Shown: positions 1 to 8,741 of the stretch, piece after piece
Numbering within the stretch: the stretch's first letter is position 1
How the letters are laid out: every line of letters starts with the position of its first letter
NCBI GenBank assembly: GCA_964638635.1
Contig: CAZXAQ010000020.1
Location: forward strand, 1-54,179
Source of the DNA: SZUA-430 sp964638635
Lineage (GTDB): Bacteria; Pseudomonadota; Alphaproteobacteria; Micropepsales; Micropepsaceae
Reading direction: 5' to 3'
Length of the DNA stretch: 54,179 nucleotides
The notes under the pieces: generated by a model
Database searches by the model: none
Told to the model about the DNA's origin: nothing
What the model saw: only the letters and a program-made list of their open reading frames with translations
Translations under genes and position numbers: made by a program

Positions 1-962
1 CCGCGAAACGTGCCCGCAAAGACGATTTTCCCGTCACACGGAGACGTGACCTGCGATCCGGGCCGTGTTTCGAGGTGAATCCCCGCAAGATGCCCGCCCA
101 TGCCGTCAGCCGCACCGAACCGCGAAACGAGTTCACCGTTAGCGGGTAACGTCAACAGCCCGCGCAACTGTTCGAGCGGCATGTTCCGAAGCTGGCCCGT
201 CGACGCCAACGCGGCCGGCGCCCCTGCCGAAACCGGCCGTTTGGAGTCCTCGTTCAGGCTTGCAATCAGGGCGCGCAGGTCCGCCGCCTGCTCGGCCAGC
301 GTGCCCACCCGCGCCTGGGTCGCCTTCAGCTGCTCACGCGTCTGCGCCGCCAGATACCGCCGCTGCGTCAGCAATTCGCTGAGCACGTTGCGGTCCTTGT
401 CCAGCGCCTCGGCCGCCGCAGCCACTTTGAGCCGTTCTTCCGCAGCCTTACGCCGCATCTCGCGCAAGTTCGCAAGGTCGTTGCTGAGTCTGCGGGCCTC
501 GTTCTGCACCGCGGGCACGACCGCAGTCAGCATCATGGCGGAACGCGCAGCCGCCGTCGCATCTGTCGGATGCACGATCAAAGCGGGCGGCGGCTCGTTG
601 CCCATGCGCTGCAAAACGGCGAGCAAAGACGCCAGTTTCCCGCGCTGCCCGATCAACGCACGCATGCTGTCGGCCTCGCGCGTCTCGTACATCGCAAGCC
701 GCTGCTCCACGACGTTGAGATCCCGCTCGCGCGTCTGCGCGACGGCCGCCGCGCGGATCAGTTGTGCGCGCAACTGCTCCTGCTCCGCCGCCAGCTGCTC
801 GGCTGAACGGCTCAGCGTCTCGATGTCGTGCTTGTCTTGGCGCAGTTGGCGCTGAATGTCGTCGAGCTTGTCGTTCGGGTTCGAAGGCTCCGCCGCAGCC
901 AGCGAGACGCCGGCCGCCAACGCAACCAATCCACCCAAGATTCTTTCCAACGGCACGCTCAC
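1..962 (-). CDS. EnvC-like murein hydrolase activator, C-terminus cut by window edge
   Basis: Periplasmic activator of cell-wall amidases at the division site (family role). The visible part starts with a hydrophobic signal-like segment (LGGLVALAAGVSLAAAEP), then about 200 residues of charged heptad-like coiled coil (LDDIQRQLRQDKHDIETLS and following), and then the start of a LytM/M23 domain (FGAADGMGGHLAGIHLETR, then DGKIVFAG) running off the left edge. This coiled-coil plus LytM order is that of EnvC. No ATG is available; two in-frame GTG codons at 962 and 956 are the candidates. It lies downstream of gpmA on the same strand, as expected for the alphaproteobacterial gpm-envC-ctpA neighbourhood. 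Whether the LytM site is degenerate cannot be judged because the domain is cut. Confidence 0.85.
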   Translation of the reverse strand, partial: MSVPLERILGGLVALAAGVSLAAAEPSNPNDKLDDIQRQLRQDKHDIETLSRSAEQLAAEQEQLRAQLIRAAAVAQTRERDLNVVEQRLAMYETREADSMRALIGQRGKLASLLAVLQRMGNEPPPALIVHPTDATAAARSAMMLTAVVPAVQNEARRLSNDLANLREMRRKAAEERLKVAAAAEALDKDRNVLSELLTQRRYLAAQTREQLKATQARVGTLAEQAADLRALIASLNEDSKRPVSAGAPAALASTGQLRNMPLEQLRGLLTLPANGELVSRFGAADGMGGHLAGIHLETRPGSQVTSPCDGKIVFAGTFR

Positions 963-1026
963 GGCGACGCAACCTTAAGCGAATCAATGTGGCGGATATT
1001 CGTCGCCTTTGGGGCCGAGGTCGAGG

Positions 1027-1782
1027 TCAAGTCCCTTTCGTTTGGCTCACAACCGCACCGATGCGCTTCGCGATTTCGTCGGGATCGCCCACAAAACCGT
1101 GCCGTTCCGACAACATTTGGCGGTTCAATTTGTAGGCCCGGGGCACGCCGGTCGGCAGGTTGATCCCCTCAATCTCCGCGTCGCTCACGCCTTCGAGGTG
1201 TTTCAGCAGCGCCCTGAGCGAATTCCCATGCGCCGCGATCAGGATTTTCTTGCCTGCTTTCAGCTGCGGAACGATGTCGCTCTGCCAATAGGGCAGCACG
1301 CGCTCCACCACGATCTTCAGGCTCTCCCCGCGCGGCAACTCGGCCTCGGGAACGGACGCATAGCGCGGATCGAATTTCGGATAGTCGGGATCGGTCTTGT
1401 CGACGAGCGGCGGCACCGTCGCATAGCCGCGCCGCCATTGATGCACCTGCGCCTCGCCGAACTGCTTGACGGACTGCATCTTGTCCTTGCCCTGCAGCGC
1501 GCCGTAGTGCCGCTCGTTCAGCCGCCAATGCTTGACGACCGGAATCCACATCAGGTCCATCGCTTCGAGCACCAGCCACAGCGTCTTGATCGCCCGGCTC
1601 TGCAACGACGTGAACGCCAGATCGAACGTATAGCCCTCGCGCTTCAGCAACTCGCCGGCCGCGCGCGCCTCGGCAACGCCAAGCTCAGACAGCGGACTGT
1701 CCCGCCAGCCGGTGAAGATATTGAGCTTGTTCGCCTCGCTCTGCCCGTGACGAATGAAGACGAGATCGTAGTCGTTCCGCAT
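1027..1782 (-). CDS. gpmA: 2,3-bisphosphoglycerate-dependent phosphoglycerate mutase
   Basis: Interconverts 3- and 2-phosphoglycerate in glycolysis and gluconeogenesis in the cytosol. The product of 251 residues has the phosphohistidine motif RHGQSEANKLNIFTGW with catalytic His12, the ERHYGALQGKDK segment, and the second His in AAHGNSLRALLKHLEG near residue 190, followed by LPTGVPRAYKLN. The length fits the dPGM family (about 230-250). The open frame extends 62 codons upstream, but the ATG at 1782 is preceded by a good GGAAGGG ribosome site and gives the usual N-terminus, so I chose it. It is divergent from the secreted-protein gene at 1925 and is followed by the envC-type gene after 64 bases. 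Confidence 0.95.
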   Translation of the reverse strand: MRNDYDLVFIRHGQSEANKLNIFTGWRDSPLSELGVAEARAAGELLKREGYTFDLAFTSLQSRAIKTLWLVLEAMDLMWIPVVKHWRLNERHYGALQGKDKMQSVKQFGEAQVHQWRRGYATVPPLVDKTDPDYPKFDPRYASVPEAELPRGESLKIVVERVLPYWQSDIVPQLKAGKKILIAAHGNSLRALLKHLEGVSDAEIEGINLPTGVPRAYKLNRQMLSERHGFVGDPDEIAKRIGAVVSQTKGT

Positions 1783-1924
1783 GGACCCTTCCGCAGCACC
1801 TTGAACGAGCGCCAGGTACGCCAAAACCGCCATCTCGGCAACTGTACGGGCAGCTGCCCTGATCGCACTCCGGTGATACCGGTGATAAGGTCGCGCGGGA
1901 GAAACGCGCGACGGCGGAGAAGTC

Positions 1925-2947
1925 ATGCAGAACCGAATTTGGCTACTGGCAGTGGGATTGCTGATCACCCTTTCAGTCGCCCACCAGGCGACGGCAGTTG
2001 AGCCGGTTCGTCCAGGTCAGGAAACGTTTCTGCGACGCGCAGTCTTCGTCGATGGGCGACTATGGCTATTGTCGGATGCGGGCGAGCTTTGGATGGTCCC
2101 CGGGAATGGAAAGACCAGCCTTAAGCAGGTATTGCCGCAGCCCGTGATGGACATCTGCGCATATCACGGCAAGCCGATGATCTTGACGCAGTCGGACGCC
2201 AGGACATGGACGCTGTGGTACCGCAATCTTGGCTGGTCGGTGGACATGAATTTCGCCACACGCGGCGACGAATTCGTGGCGTTGCACTGCGACGAGCGGA
2301 ATTTGATTCTGCTCTCTTCCCGGCGCGTCATTCAACTAAGTGACAAGAAAATGCCGATGACGGCACTTTCCGGCGATCTCAACTGGCGCGGCATACCGAG
2401 CGCGATGGGCTTAACGAACGAGTACATATTCATCGGCTTCAACGCGGGTGAGTGGGGCGGAGGTTTGAAACGGATCGACCGGCAGACGGGCGAGGTCGAA
2501 ACCGTTGAACGCAAGAGCAGCGGCGACTTGTGCGCCGGCCCTCTGAACACCGAGTGCGATCCGGTCAACGGCGTTGCCCCGATTCCGTGGCAAGAAAATT
2601 GCGTCGCGGCTGCCGTGGGCTTGGTACACATGTCTGCGCACGGGCGCATCCTAAAGATTTGCGATGGCAAGGTCGAAGTACTGTTCGAACCACCCGCCAG
2701 TAAGCAGGGAGACACCGATGCGATGTTCGGTCTTGTAAGAACAGGTGAGTCATTGCTCGCGAGTGGCGTCGAGAAACTCTACCGGCTGGATGCCAAGGGT
2801 GAGGCAAAGATCGTCGCCATGCCCAAGTTTGAGAGCTATGGGGCCTTCCAAGTCAGCTTCGACCTGCCAGGTGTGGTTCTGGTGCTGACGGACGTCAATC
2901 AGCGCCGTTCGGTTAGCGGCAGCACGCCCATTCTCGTCGCGCGGTGA
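1925..2947 (+). CDS. secreted protein of unknown function, beta-propeller-like
   Basis: I do not recognise a named family. The 340-residue product begins with a clear Sec signal (MQNRIWLLAVGLLITLSVAHQATA) with a likely cut after ATA. The rest consists of repeated short strands of the type VDGRLWLLSDAGELWMV, NEYIFIGFNAGEWGGGL and VRTGESLLASGVEKLYRLD, which resembles beta-propeller blades. A cysteine-rich stretch lies near residues 200-225 (DLCAGPLNTECDP, WQENC). The base use looks less GC-rich than neighbouring genes, hinting at a different origin. It is divergent from gpmA and convergent with the membrane protein gene, whose end lies 4 bases away. A periplasmic sensor or lectin-like role is only a guess. 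Confidence 0.75.
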   Translation: MQNRIWLLAVGLLITLSVAHQATAVEPVRPGQETFLRRAVFVDGRLWLLSDAGELWMVPGNGKTSLKQVLPQPVMDICAYHGKPMILTQSDARTWTLWYRNLGWSVDMNFATRGDEFVALHCDERNLILLSSRRVIQLSDKKMPMTALSGDLNWRGIPSAMGLTNEYIFIGFNAGEWGGGLKRIDRQTGEVETVERKSSGDLCAGPLNTECDPVNGVAPIPWQENCVAAAVGLVHMSAHGRILKICDGKVEVLFEPPASKQGDTDAMFGLVRTGESLLASGVEKLYRLDAKGEAKIVAMPKFESYGAFQVSFDLPGVVLVLTDVNQRRSVSGSTPILVAR

Positions 2948-2951
2948 CCCT

Positions 2952-3515
2952 CTACCGCAGCACCGTGAACAGAGCGGCCACGTACGCGAAAATCGCCGTC
3001 GCGGCAACCAGCGCCGCGACCCTGTGAAAACGCTCGTCGGTGATGAACACGGCCGGCAGCGCGCCGGCGATGAAGCCGATATGGAATACCAGATCGGGCG
3101 TCGCGGGTAGGCGCCCGTGCGTCGCAAAGCTGCGCAGCAGGCTGACCAGCAGCAGCGCGACGATGATCCCGAAGAACCAGCGCACCTGCGAGAAATAATT
3201 GGCCTTGAGGTCCAACGCCTCGTCGCGGTCGAAATCGGGCATGACGAGCGCGCTCAAGAAGAACAGCAGGATCGGCTGCATCAGCGTCAGGCTGAACGCC
3301 ACGAACGTCCACGTCTCGACGTTGCGCAACCCGAACATGCTCCACCACGTCTGCACGTGAATGAGCAAGAGCGAGAGCCCCCACAGGATCACCGGCCAAT
3401 AGACCTTGACCCGCCCGCGCATCTGCACGATCCGCGCAAACCCCATGAGCAAATTCGTGATCCCAAGACCAAGCACGATCGAGATCAGAACGGAGAGATG
3501 CGTGAAGGCGTCCAT
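2952..3515 (-). CDS. small integral membrane protein, unknown function
   Basis: The 187-residue product is almost wholly hydrophobic, with about five predicted membrane segments (for example VLISIVLGLGITNLLMGFA, VYWPVILWGLSLLLIHV, FGIIVALLLVSLLRSF). Short polar stretches such as MPDFDRDEALDLKANYFSQ sit between helices. There is no catalytic signature. The first helix (FTHLSVLISIVLGLGITN) is typical of an uncharacterised bacterial membrane family seen next to signalling genes. The start at 3515 has AAGGA about ten bases upstream. It lies 17 bases after a remnant ORF at the end of the cyclase gene, so it may be transcribed with the cyclase. Confidence 0.75.
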   Translation of the reverse strand: MDAFTHLSVLISIVLGLGITNLLMGFARIVQMRGRVKVYWPVILWGLSLLLIHVQTWWSMFGLRNVETWTFVAFSLTLMQPILLFFLSALVMPDFDRDEALDLKANYFSQVRWFFGIIVALLLVSLLRSFATHGRLPATPDLVFHIGFIAGALPAVFITDERFHRVAALVAATAIFAYVAALFTVLR

Positions 3516-3532
3516 GGTCGTTTAAGTCCTTG

Positions 3533-3589
3533 TCAGGCGCCGGCGCGAGCAAAGACCGCGATGGTGGCGAGTTTGCGCGCATCACTCAT
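3533..3589 (-). pseudogene. remnant start of a cyclase paralogue (18 codons)
   Basis: This tiny ORF encodes MSDARKLATIAVFARAGA and then stops. Its first 12 residues match the N-terminus of the cyclase gene just upstream (TRKLATIVALDVAG), and its ATG overlaps that gene's stop codon (ATGAGTGA). The DNA at 3559-3579 matches 5585-5605 at 20 of 21 positions. The simplest reading is that a tandem second cyclase gene once followed and was lost by deletion, leaving only its first codons. It could still be translated by coupling, but a functional 18-residue peptide seems unlikely. Confidence 0.6.
3559..3579. repeat. 21-bp direct repeat, second copy at 5585-5605
   Basis: The two copies differ at one base only. 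One lies in the 5' end of the cyclase gene, the other just beyond its 3' end inside the remnant ORF. They code for the same RKLATI segment, so the repeat reflects paralogy rather than an independent repeat family. Confidence 0.7.
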
Positions 3590-5624
3590 GCTTCGCCCCC
3601 TCACGCACCGCCTTCTCGCATTCGGCCTTGAAGTCGTAGGGCACCTCGCTCGCACAATCGGGCCAGCGCCCGCTCGACTGCCAGTACGCAGCCAAGCCCG
3701 CGTAACCGCAGAAGCGGGCAAAGCGGGGATCGGCGCGAAACGCCCTCCCATTGATGAAGAAGATGCTTCCAAGCAGATAGGCGCGAACGGCGCCACCGCC
3801 GAAATCGTCCTGCGCTTGGGCGACATGACGCCCGGTTGCAAAGGCATCGAACAGCCGCGCGTACGCGATGTCGGCACATCCCGCATAGACCGCTGCCGCG
3901 CAATCGGTCAACGACAGGACCGCCGAAGTCGCCGGGTCGAGCATATCGCTCACCATGGCCGCACGTGCCGCCTCTGGCGCGCGCATGATCGACAGGTGTC
4001 GCGTATAGACGTCGCGGCGGCGTTGAATGACATCTTCCGTGGGCGCGTCCGTTCGCACCAGCAACTCCGCCGCCTTGTCGTATTGCCCGGTGTAGAAGCG
4101 AAGCAAACTGCGCAAGCTCACCACCCACGGTGAGTTGGGGAATCGCCGATCGAGATCTTCGAACGACGCCTCCGCCTCCTCCTGAAAGCCCTGCCCGCCG
4201 CGAAAATACGCAACGTGAGCTGTTAAGAACGGCGCCATCGGCTCAAGCGCGGCTGCCCGCGCGAAATGCGCCGCGGCCTCGTTGTATCGACCGACCGAAA
4301 GAACGGCCCCGCCCGCCGCGCTTGCGATAACGGGATCGTTGGGCGCGAGAATGAGCGCTTGCTCGATCAGACGCAGCTTCTCAGCATGATCCGAAAACGC
4401 CGGCTTCAGCATCGCCAGCGTCCGATACCCGCCGGCGCAGCTTTTGTCCAAAGCCAGTGCACGATTTGCCGCCGCCAGCGCCGCCTCGTGCGCGGGCTCG
4501 CCGAGCGCGTCGCGCGTTCGCGGTAACAGAAACGCGCGCGCCGCCCCAAGCTCGGCCCAGGCCTCGGCGAACTCGGGCGCGATGGCGACCGTTTGCTCGA
4601 GCAGCGTCGCGGCGCGGCGCAACGCCTCGCTGCCGAGGTCCCGCGCGACGACGCGGGCCTTCAGATAGAGATCGTACGCGTGCGGATCGACCGGCCGCCG
4701 CGAGAGCGCCGGCAATGCCGTCTCGAGCGCCCGCGCGATGGCGCCGGCGATTTCGTCCTGCACGGCGAAGATATCGGTGAGCGCACGATCGTAGCGCTCG
4801 GACCACAACGTGGTTTGGCTGCCGGTCTCGACCAATTGCGCGCTGACGCGAAGCTGATTCCCGGAGCGCCGCACCGACCCGTCGAGCATATGCGTGGCGT
4901 GCAACTCGCCGAGCACCTTGCGCGCCGACTTGTCGGCGCCGCGAAATTGGAAGCTTGACCCTTTGCCGATCACCCGCAAGCCCTTCGCGCGCGCGACCGC
5001 ATGCAAGATCTCCTCACTCACGCCGTCGGAGAAAAACTGCATCTCCGGATCGTTCGACAGATTGTCGAATGGCAGCACCGCAAGGAGCGGCTCCGCACTC
5101 TTAGGCGGCGCCGCAACCATCGCCGACGCGACGGCGGCCAGCGCAAACGCCTCGATCGTCTCCGCCATTTTGTCGAGCTTGAGTAGTCCGCGCGAAACCA
5201 GCCGCTCAGCAAGCGGGCCGCGGATCGTTTGCCTGACGGTCGCCGAGACCAATGCCGCCCCAGGCTGCGACTGCGCCATCAACCGCGCCGCGACATTGAC
5301 GCCGTGCCCGAGCAGGTCGCCGTTCGGCTGCACCGCGACGTCGCCGAGGTGAACGCCGACACGAACCTTCGGCTCGCAAGTCTCCGCCAGCTCGAACGCA
5401 GCCTCAACGGCCGCAAGGCTCGACCCGAACTCCAGCATGAAGCCGTCGCCCGCTGTGTTGAACACCCGCCCGCCGTGCTTCGCTGCGATCCTCTCGATCA
5501 CTTTGCGAAGGGCGGCCACCTCCGCCGTCGTGCGCGCCTCGTCGGCCTCTGTCCGCGCCGAGTACCCGGCGACGTCGAGGGCCACGATGGTAGCGAGTTT
5601 GCGCGTTTGGACGTCGTCGGCCAT
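3582..5624 (-). CDS. class III nucleotidyl cyclase fused to TolB-like and TPR domains
   Basis: Predicted soluble signalling protein of 680 residues. Residues about 5-180 form a class III cyclase homology domain. The metal-binding aspartates are Asp17 (IVALDVAGYS) and Asp60 (FNTAGDGFMLEF), and the VNVAARL segment supplies the catalytic Asn and Arg, so the active site looks intact. The usual adenine-selecting Lys of KxxGD is replaced by Asn56, so substrate choice is uncertain. Residues about 185-300 match the TolB/FlgO-like N-terminal domain (LLAVLPFDNLSNDPEMQFF, THMLDGSVRRSGNQLRV), and about 310-600 carry TPR-like helices. No membrane segment is seen. This architecture is widespread in rhizobia-like bacteria, where several paralogues are common. 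A decayed paralogue start overlaps its stop codon. Confidence 0.88.
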   Translation of the reverse strand: MADDVQTRKLATIVALDVAGYSARTEADEARTTAEVAALRKVIERIAAKHGGRVFNTAGDGFMLEFGSSLAAVEAAFELAETCEPKVRVGVHLGDVAVQPNGDLLGHGVNVAARLMAQSQPGAALVSATVRQTIRGPLAERLVSRGLLKLDKMAETIEAFALAAVASAMVAAPPKSAEPLLAVLPFDNLSNDPEMQFFSDGVSEEILHAVARAKGLRVIGKGSSFQFRGADKSARKVLGELHATHMLDGSVRRSGNQLRVSAQLVETGSQTTLWSERYDRALTDIFAVQDEIAGAIARALETALPALSRRPVDPHAYDLYLKARVVARDLGSEALRRAATLLEQTVAIAPEFAEAWAELGAARAFLLPRTRDALGEPAHEAALAAANRALALDKSCAGGYRTLAMLKPAFSDHAEKLRLIEQALILAPNDPVIASAAGGAVLSVGRYNEAAAHFARAAALEPMAPFLTAHVAYFRGGQGFQEEAEASFEDLDRRFPNSPWVVSLRSLLRFYTGQYDKAAELLVRTDAPTEDVIQRRRDVYTRHLSIMRAPEAARAAMVSDMLDPATSAVLSLTDCAAAVYAGCADIAYARLFDAFATGRHVAQAQDDFGGGAVRAYLLGSIFFINGRAFRADPRFARFCGYAGLAAYWQSSGRWPDCASEVPYDFKAECEKAVREGAKHE

Positions 5625-5693
5625 GGCCGCTTTCAGGAGAAAGGCGAAGTGAAAGCAAAGCTACAGAGCACGCGCCGCGATGCCAAGCGCTGC

Positions 5694-6152
5694 CTACTTG
5701 GCCGGCTCGCACGGGCCCGAGCGGACCGTGAGGTTAAGATGGTCGATGTCCGGCTTCTCGAAGCCCGCGTGATAGAACCAAAGCCACCCCGCCTCGCCGA
5801 TGAAGTCGAGCCGCAAGAACGCCTGCTCCTTGCTGGCCGCGAACCTCCACCCGTCACCCACATAAGCACCGTGCAGAACGGAAACCGCCTCACCTGTCCG
5901 CGCCGTCTCCACGACGCGCGCCTTCGCGCGCTTCAGCTGCGGCGTCACCGAAATCCGAAATCGCGTCACGCGCTTGTCGATAAAGGCGGCAGGCGGATCG
6001 GCCCCTTCCTGCATCTCCGCCCCGATTCCCGCCGTCTGTTCGACGGTGCACACATAGGTCCCGCGCGGCACGGCCGAGCCGGCCGATGCGCCGGCGGCGA
6101 AGACAACGGCCGTCAGCAGCGCCGCGCCGCAACGCAGTTTAAGGGCAAACAT
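5694..6152 (-). CDS. secreted hypothetical protein (152 aa)
   Basis: The product starts MFALKLRCGAALLTAVVFAA, a Sec signal ending near ASAGSA, and continues as a small periplasmic domain with a cysteine near the start (GTYVCTVEQTAG) and one near the end (VRSGPCEPAK), which could pair. The ATG at 6152 has AAGGAG ideally placed upstream; the open frame runs 14 codons further but without a ribosome site. It lies 57 bases downstream of the S41-like peptidase on the same strand, so the two may be co-transcribed. The family is not recognised. Confidence 0.75.
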   Translation of the reverse strand: MFALKLRCGAALLTAVVFAAGASAGSAVPRGTYVCTVEQTAGIGAEMQEGADPPAAFIDKRVTRFRISVTPQLKRAKARVVETARTGEAVSVLHGAYVGDGWRFAASKEQAFLRLDFIGEAGWLWFYHAGFEKPDIDHLNLTVRSGPCEPAK

Positions 6153-6209
6153 GAGGTCTCCTTCAACGCGCGAAGCCGCATTGTCGGGACACACGCGCCT
6201 CGGCGCAAG

Positions 6210-7502
6210 CTACTTGCTCAGCGCCTTGCGCACGGCCTCAAGCGCCGGATCGCGCCCGGCGCGATAGTCGGCATAGGTGAGCGGTGCCGCAATGTCGGGT
6301 TCAAGCGACGTCACGCGGATCGGCTCCTCGCGAATGGAACTGTGGCAATCCTCCTCCGGACAGCCGGTGACGTAATTGTGTCGCTCGGTCGCCGGCAATA
6401 GATAGGCCTTCGACACCGGAAGCGCGATCAACCCACCCTCGGCCCAAAACTCAAGGTGATCGCCGACCGGCTCGCCGATGATCGTGACGCGCGAAGGTGC
6501 TGCTTGCTTCAGATAGCCGGCGCTAGAGATTCCAGCCGAGAACGTGCGCCCCGATGTCAGAATGAAGATGCGCCCCGGCACCAGCGACGGCAACGCCTGC
6601 AAGAAATCGCGCGTCGTGTTGAGATCGCCGCCGCCGTCGAGTCGCAGATCGACGATGACGTGTTGCGGTTTTGCCTGTTTCAGCGTCGCGCGCGCCGCCG
6701 CGAAAAACTTCTCAATCTTCTGATCGTAGAACGACTTGTTGATGCGCAGCTGAAAGTGAAAGGCGTCAAGGTCGGCGTGCACCGTGCTCGGGAACGCCTT
6801 GCCCGGCGAACTCAAATAAAACGGTACGGCCGGCGCATTCTCCGCCGCGAACGTGACAAGCCGCGAGTGGTCGAAGAAATCGAAAATCTCGCCCTTCGGC
6901 GGATCCATCGCGCCGGTGAGTTCGCGCGACACCTTCGTGCCGTTCGCCAACTCAAATTGCCAAATGCTACGCTCGGCGCTCTTGCCCAAACCCGCCGCAT
7001 GCAGCAGCGCCGGGGACTCCAACAGAAATGGCGCCCACTCGTCCCGCTTACCCTCTCGACCGCCGTAGTAGGTGCCGAAGGCCGTGCGCAACGTATCCGC
7101 GCTGTTCCCGTCAATCGCCGTCACCCGTGCCCCCAAGAGCTCGCGCATCGCATCTGGCGCATGCACGACCCGAAGGCCGTCGGCGAAGAAGTGCACCCGC
7201 ACTGGCACGCGATTGAACTGGTGCTGCCACACGCCGGTCGCAAGCAGCGTGTGCCCATTGCGTGCCAGCGCCGTGATGCGGGCGACCGCCAACTGAAACG
7301 CAGCTGGCGACATGTTCGCGGCCTGCGCTTTGAGTTTTGCAAACTCTGCCTCCGCCGCAGCGCGCTCTTCGCGCGCATAAGACGCATCGGCATCGAGGAA
7401 CGCGCGCAGCTTCGCCATGTCGCCTGTGAAGTCGTCGGCGCGGGCCGGCAAGAAGAACACCGTCGCAACGACGGCCACGATCAACAGAGTGAAAGGTCTC
7501 AT
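6210..7502 (-). CDS. secreted S41-family (C-terminal processing-like) peptidase
   Basis: The 430-residue product has a signal peptide (MRPFTLLIVAVVATVFFLPARA) and a C-terminal half with the S41/tail-specific protease fold: VIVDLRLDGGGDLNTT is the conserved strand-turn and LTSGRTFSAGISSAG carries the probable catalytic Ser in the SAG context. The N-terminal half (helical, followed by GARVTAIDGNSADTLR) looks like a PDZ-type or family-specific domain. It probably acts in the periplasm. The ATG at 7502 has GGAGGG just upstream. An in-frame GTG precedes it. The small secreted gene at 5694 follows in the same direction. The Lys partner of the Ser could not be fixed with certainty. Confidence 0.82.
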   Translation of the reverse strand: MRPFTLLIVAVVATVFFLPARADDFTGDMAKLRAFLDADASYAREERAAAEAEFAKLKAQAANMSPAAFQLAVARITALARNGHTLLATGVWQHQFNRVPVRVHFFADGLRVVHAPDAMRELLGARVTAIDGNSADTLRTAFGTYYGGREGKRDEWAPFLLESPALLHAAGLGKSAERSIWQFELANGTKVSRELTGAMDPPKGEIFDFFDHSRLVTFAAENAPAVPFYLSSPGKAFPSTVHADLDAFHFQLRINKSFYDQKIEKFFAAARATLKQAKPQHVIVDLRLDGGGDLNTTRDFLQALPSLVPGRIFILTSGRTFSAGISSAGYLKQAAPSRVTIIGEPVGDHLEFWAEGGLIALPVSKAYLLPATERHNYVTGCPEEDCHSSIREEPIRVTSLEPDIAAPLTYADYRAGRDPALEAVRKALSK

Positions 7503-7661
7503 CACGCCCTCCGATCCGGATCGGCAACTCTACCGCTGCCCGCGGCGGCATGTCAGCTGCGGGTGGCGTTCACAACGCCGTGCGGACACTTCCGGCGGGG
7601 TAGCGAGCCACGGAAGTCCGCGCTTGCGCGAAGCAGACGGGGGGCGCTATTGCGATGCGGT

Positions 7662-8741
7662 ATGCACGACCCCGTCGTCCTCGTCGAATTCCTCCTGCGC
7701 GGCATCGCGATCGGCGCGCTCGCGGCGAGCGGCGTCGCGTTCTTCCGTGCGGGCACGAACCAGTCATTGCGCGTCGCGGGCTCGTTGTTCTTCCTGAGCA
7801 CGATCGCCTACGTCGTGAACTCGTCGCATGTGTTGCGGCCGATGCTGGGCCTCTATGACGCGCCGTTCACATTGCTGTCGCTCGGCGGTGCCGGTTATTT
7901 TTGGCTGTTCGTCATCACGCTGTTTCAGGACCGTCCGATCACGGCGCAATTGCTTGGGCCCGCCGCGCTGCTGACGGCGGTCGGCTTCGTCGGTCTCGCA
8001 ACCGAACCTCCGGTCCGCAGTGCTGTATGGATCGTTCACAACCTGATCGAGGTCGCGCTGGCGCTACATGTGCTTTACGTCATCTACGACAGTTGGCGCG
8101 GCGATCTCGTCGAAGCGCGTCGCCGCCTACGTGGGCCGTTCCTGGGCGTCGTCACGATCTATGTGATCGTGATGTCGTTCATTGAGATCGGCGAAAGCAT
8201 GGGCGTCGAGGCGTGGTGGTACAGCCTCGTCGGCGGCGGCGTCATGGCGCTGTTCTGCTTGGCCGGCAGCTTCGTCTTTCTGGAGACACGCGCGGCGATC
8301 TTCGGCCGCGCGATGCCGGCGACCCCGGCCGCGCTCGACGCCCCCCGCATCGACCCCGCCGACCGCATCACGCTGGAGAGACTGGCCGAGGTGATGGACA
8401 AAGGCGCCGCCTGGAAAGACGAGAACCTGACCATTGGCAGCCTCGCCGAAAAGGTCGGCGTGCCCGAACACCGCCTGCGCCGCCTGATCAACGACAATCT
8501 GGGCCATCGCAATTTCGCGGCGTTCGTGAACACCCGAAGGATCGAGGCGGCAAAGGCAACGTTGGCCGACCCCGCCCAATCCCGCACAACGGTTGCCGCG
8601 ATAGCTTTCGACCTCGGCTTCGGCTCGCTCGGCCCCTTCAACCGCGCCTTCAAGGAAGCGACGGGTAAAACCCCCACCCAATGGCGCCGCGACGCGCTCG
8701 AGACTGCGGCGCCGACGAGTGGCGGCCAACCGGCAAACTAA
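7662..8741 (+). CDS. membrane-anchored AraC-family transcriptional regulator
   Basis: The product of 359 residues has about seven hydrophobic helices in residues 1-215 (for example PFTLLSLGGAGYFWLFVITLF, LLGPAALLTAVGFVGLA) and then an AraC-type DNA-binding domain at about 250-345. The domain contains NLTIGSLAEKVGVPEHRLRR as the first helix-turn-helix and VAAIAFDLGFGSLGPFNRAF followed by GKTPTQWRR as the second. Such 7-TM plus AraC proteins sense something at the membrane and regulate nearby genes. ATG at 7662 is chosen; a TTG at 7650 with a GGGGGG stretch upstream is an alternative. The open frame continues far upstream but over the antisense of the S41 gene, so that extension is not coding. 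Its end overlaps the convergent hydrolase by 4 bases. Confidence 0.88.
   Translation: MHDPVVLVEFLLRGIAIGALAASGVAFFRAGTNQSLRVAGSLFFLSTIAYVVNSSHVLRPMLGLYDAPFTLLSLGGAGYFWLFVITLFQDRPITAQLLGPAALLTAVGFVGLATEPPVRSAVWIVHNLIEVALALHVLYVIYDSWRGDLVEARRRLRGPFLGVVTIYVIVMSFIEIGESMGVEAWWYSLVGGGVMALFCLAGSFVFLETRAAIFGRAMPATPAALDAPRIDPADRITLERLAEVMDKGAAWKDENLTIGSLAEKVGVPEHRLRRLINDNLGHRNFAAFVNTRRIEAAKATLADPAQSRTTVAAIAFDLGFGSLGPFNRAFKEATGKTPTQWRRDALETAAPTSGGQPAN

Noticed and set aside
6456..7661. Upstream extension of the AraC regulator frame
   Set aside because: The extension covers the antisense of the S41 peptidase; membrane and HTH parts begin only after 7662.
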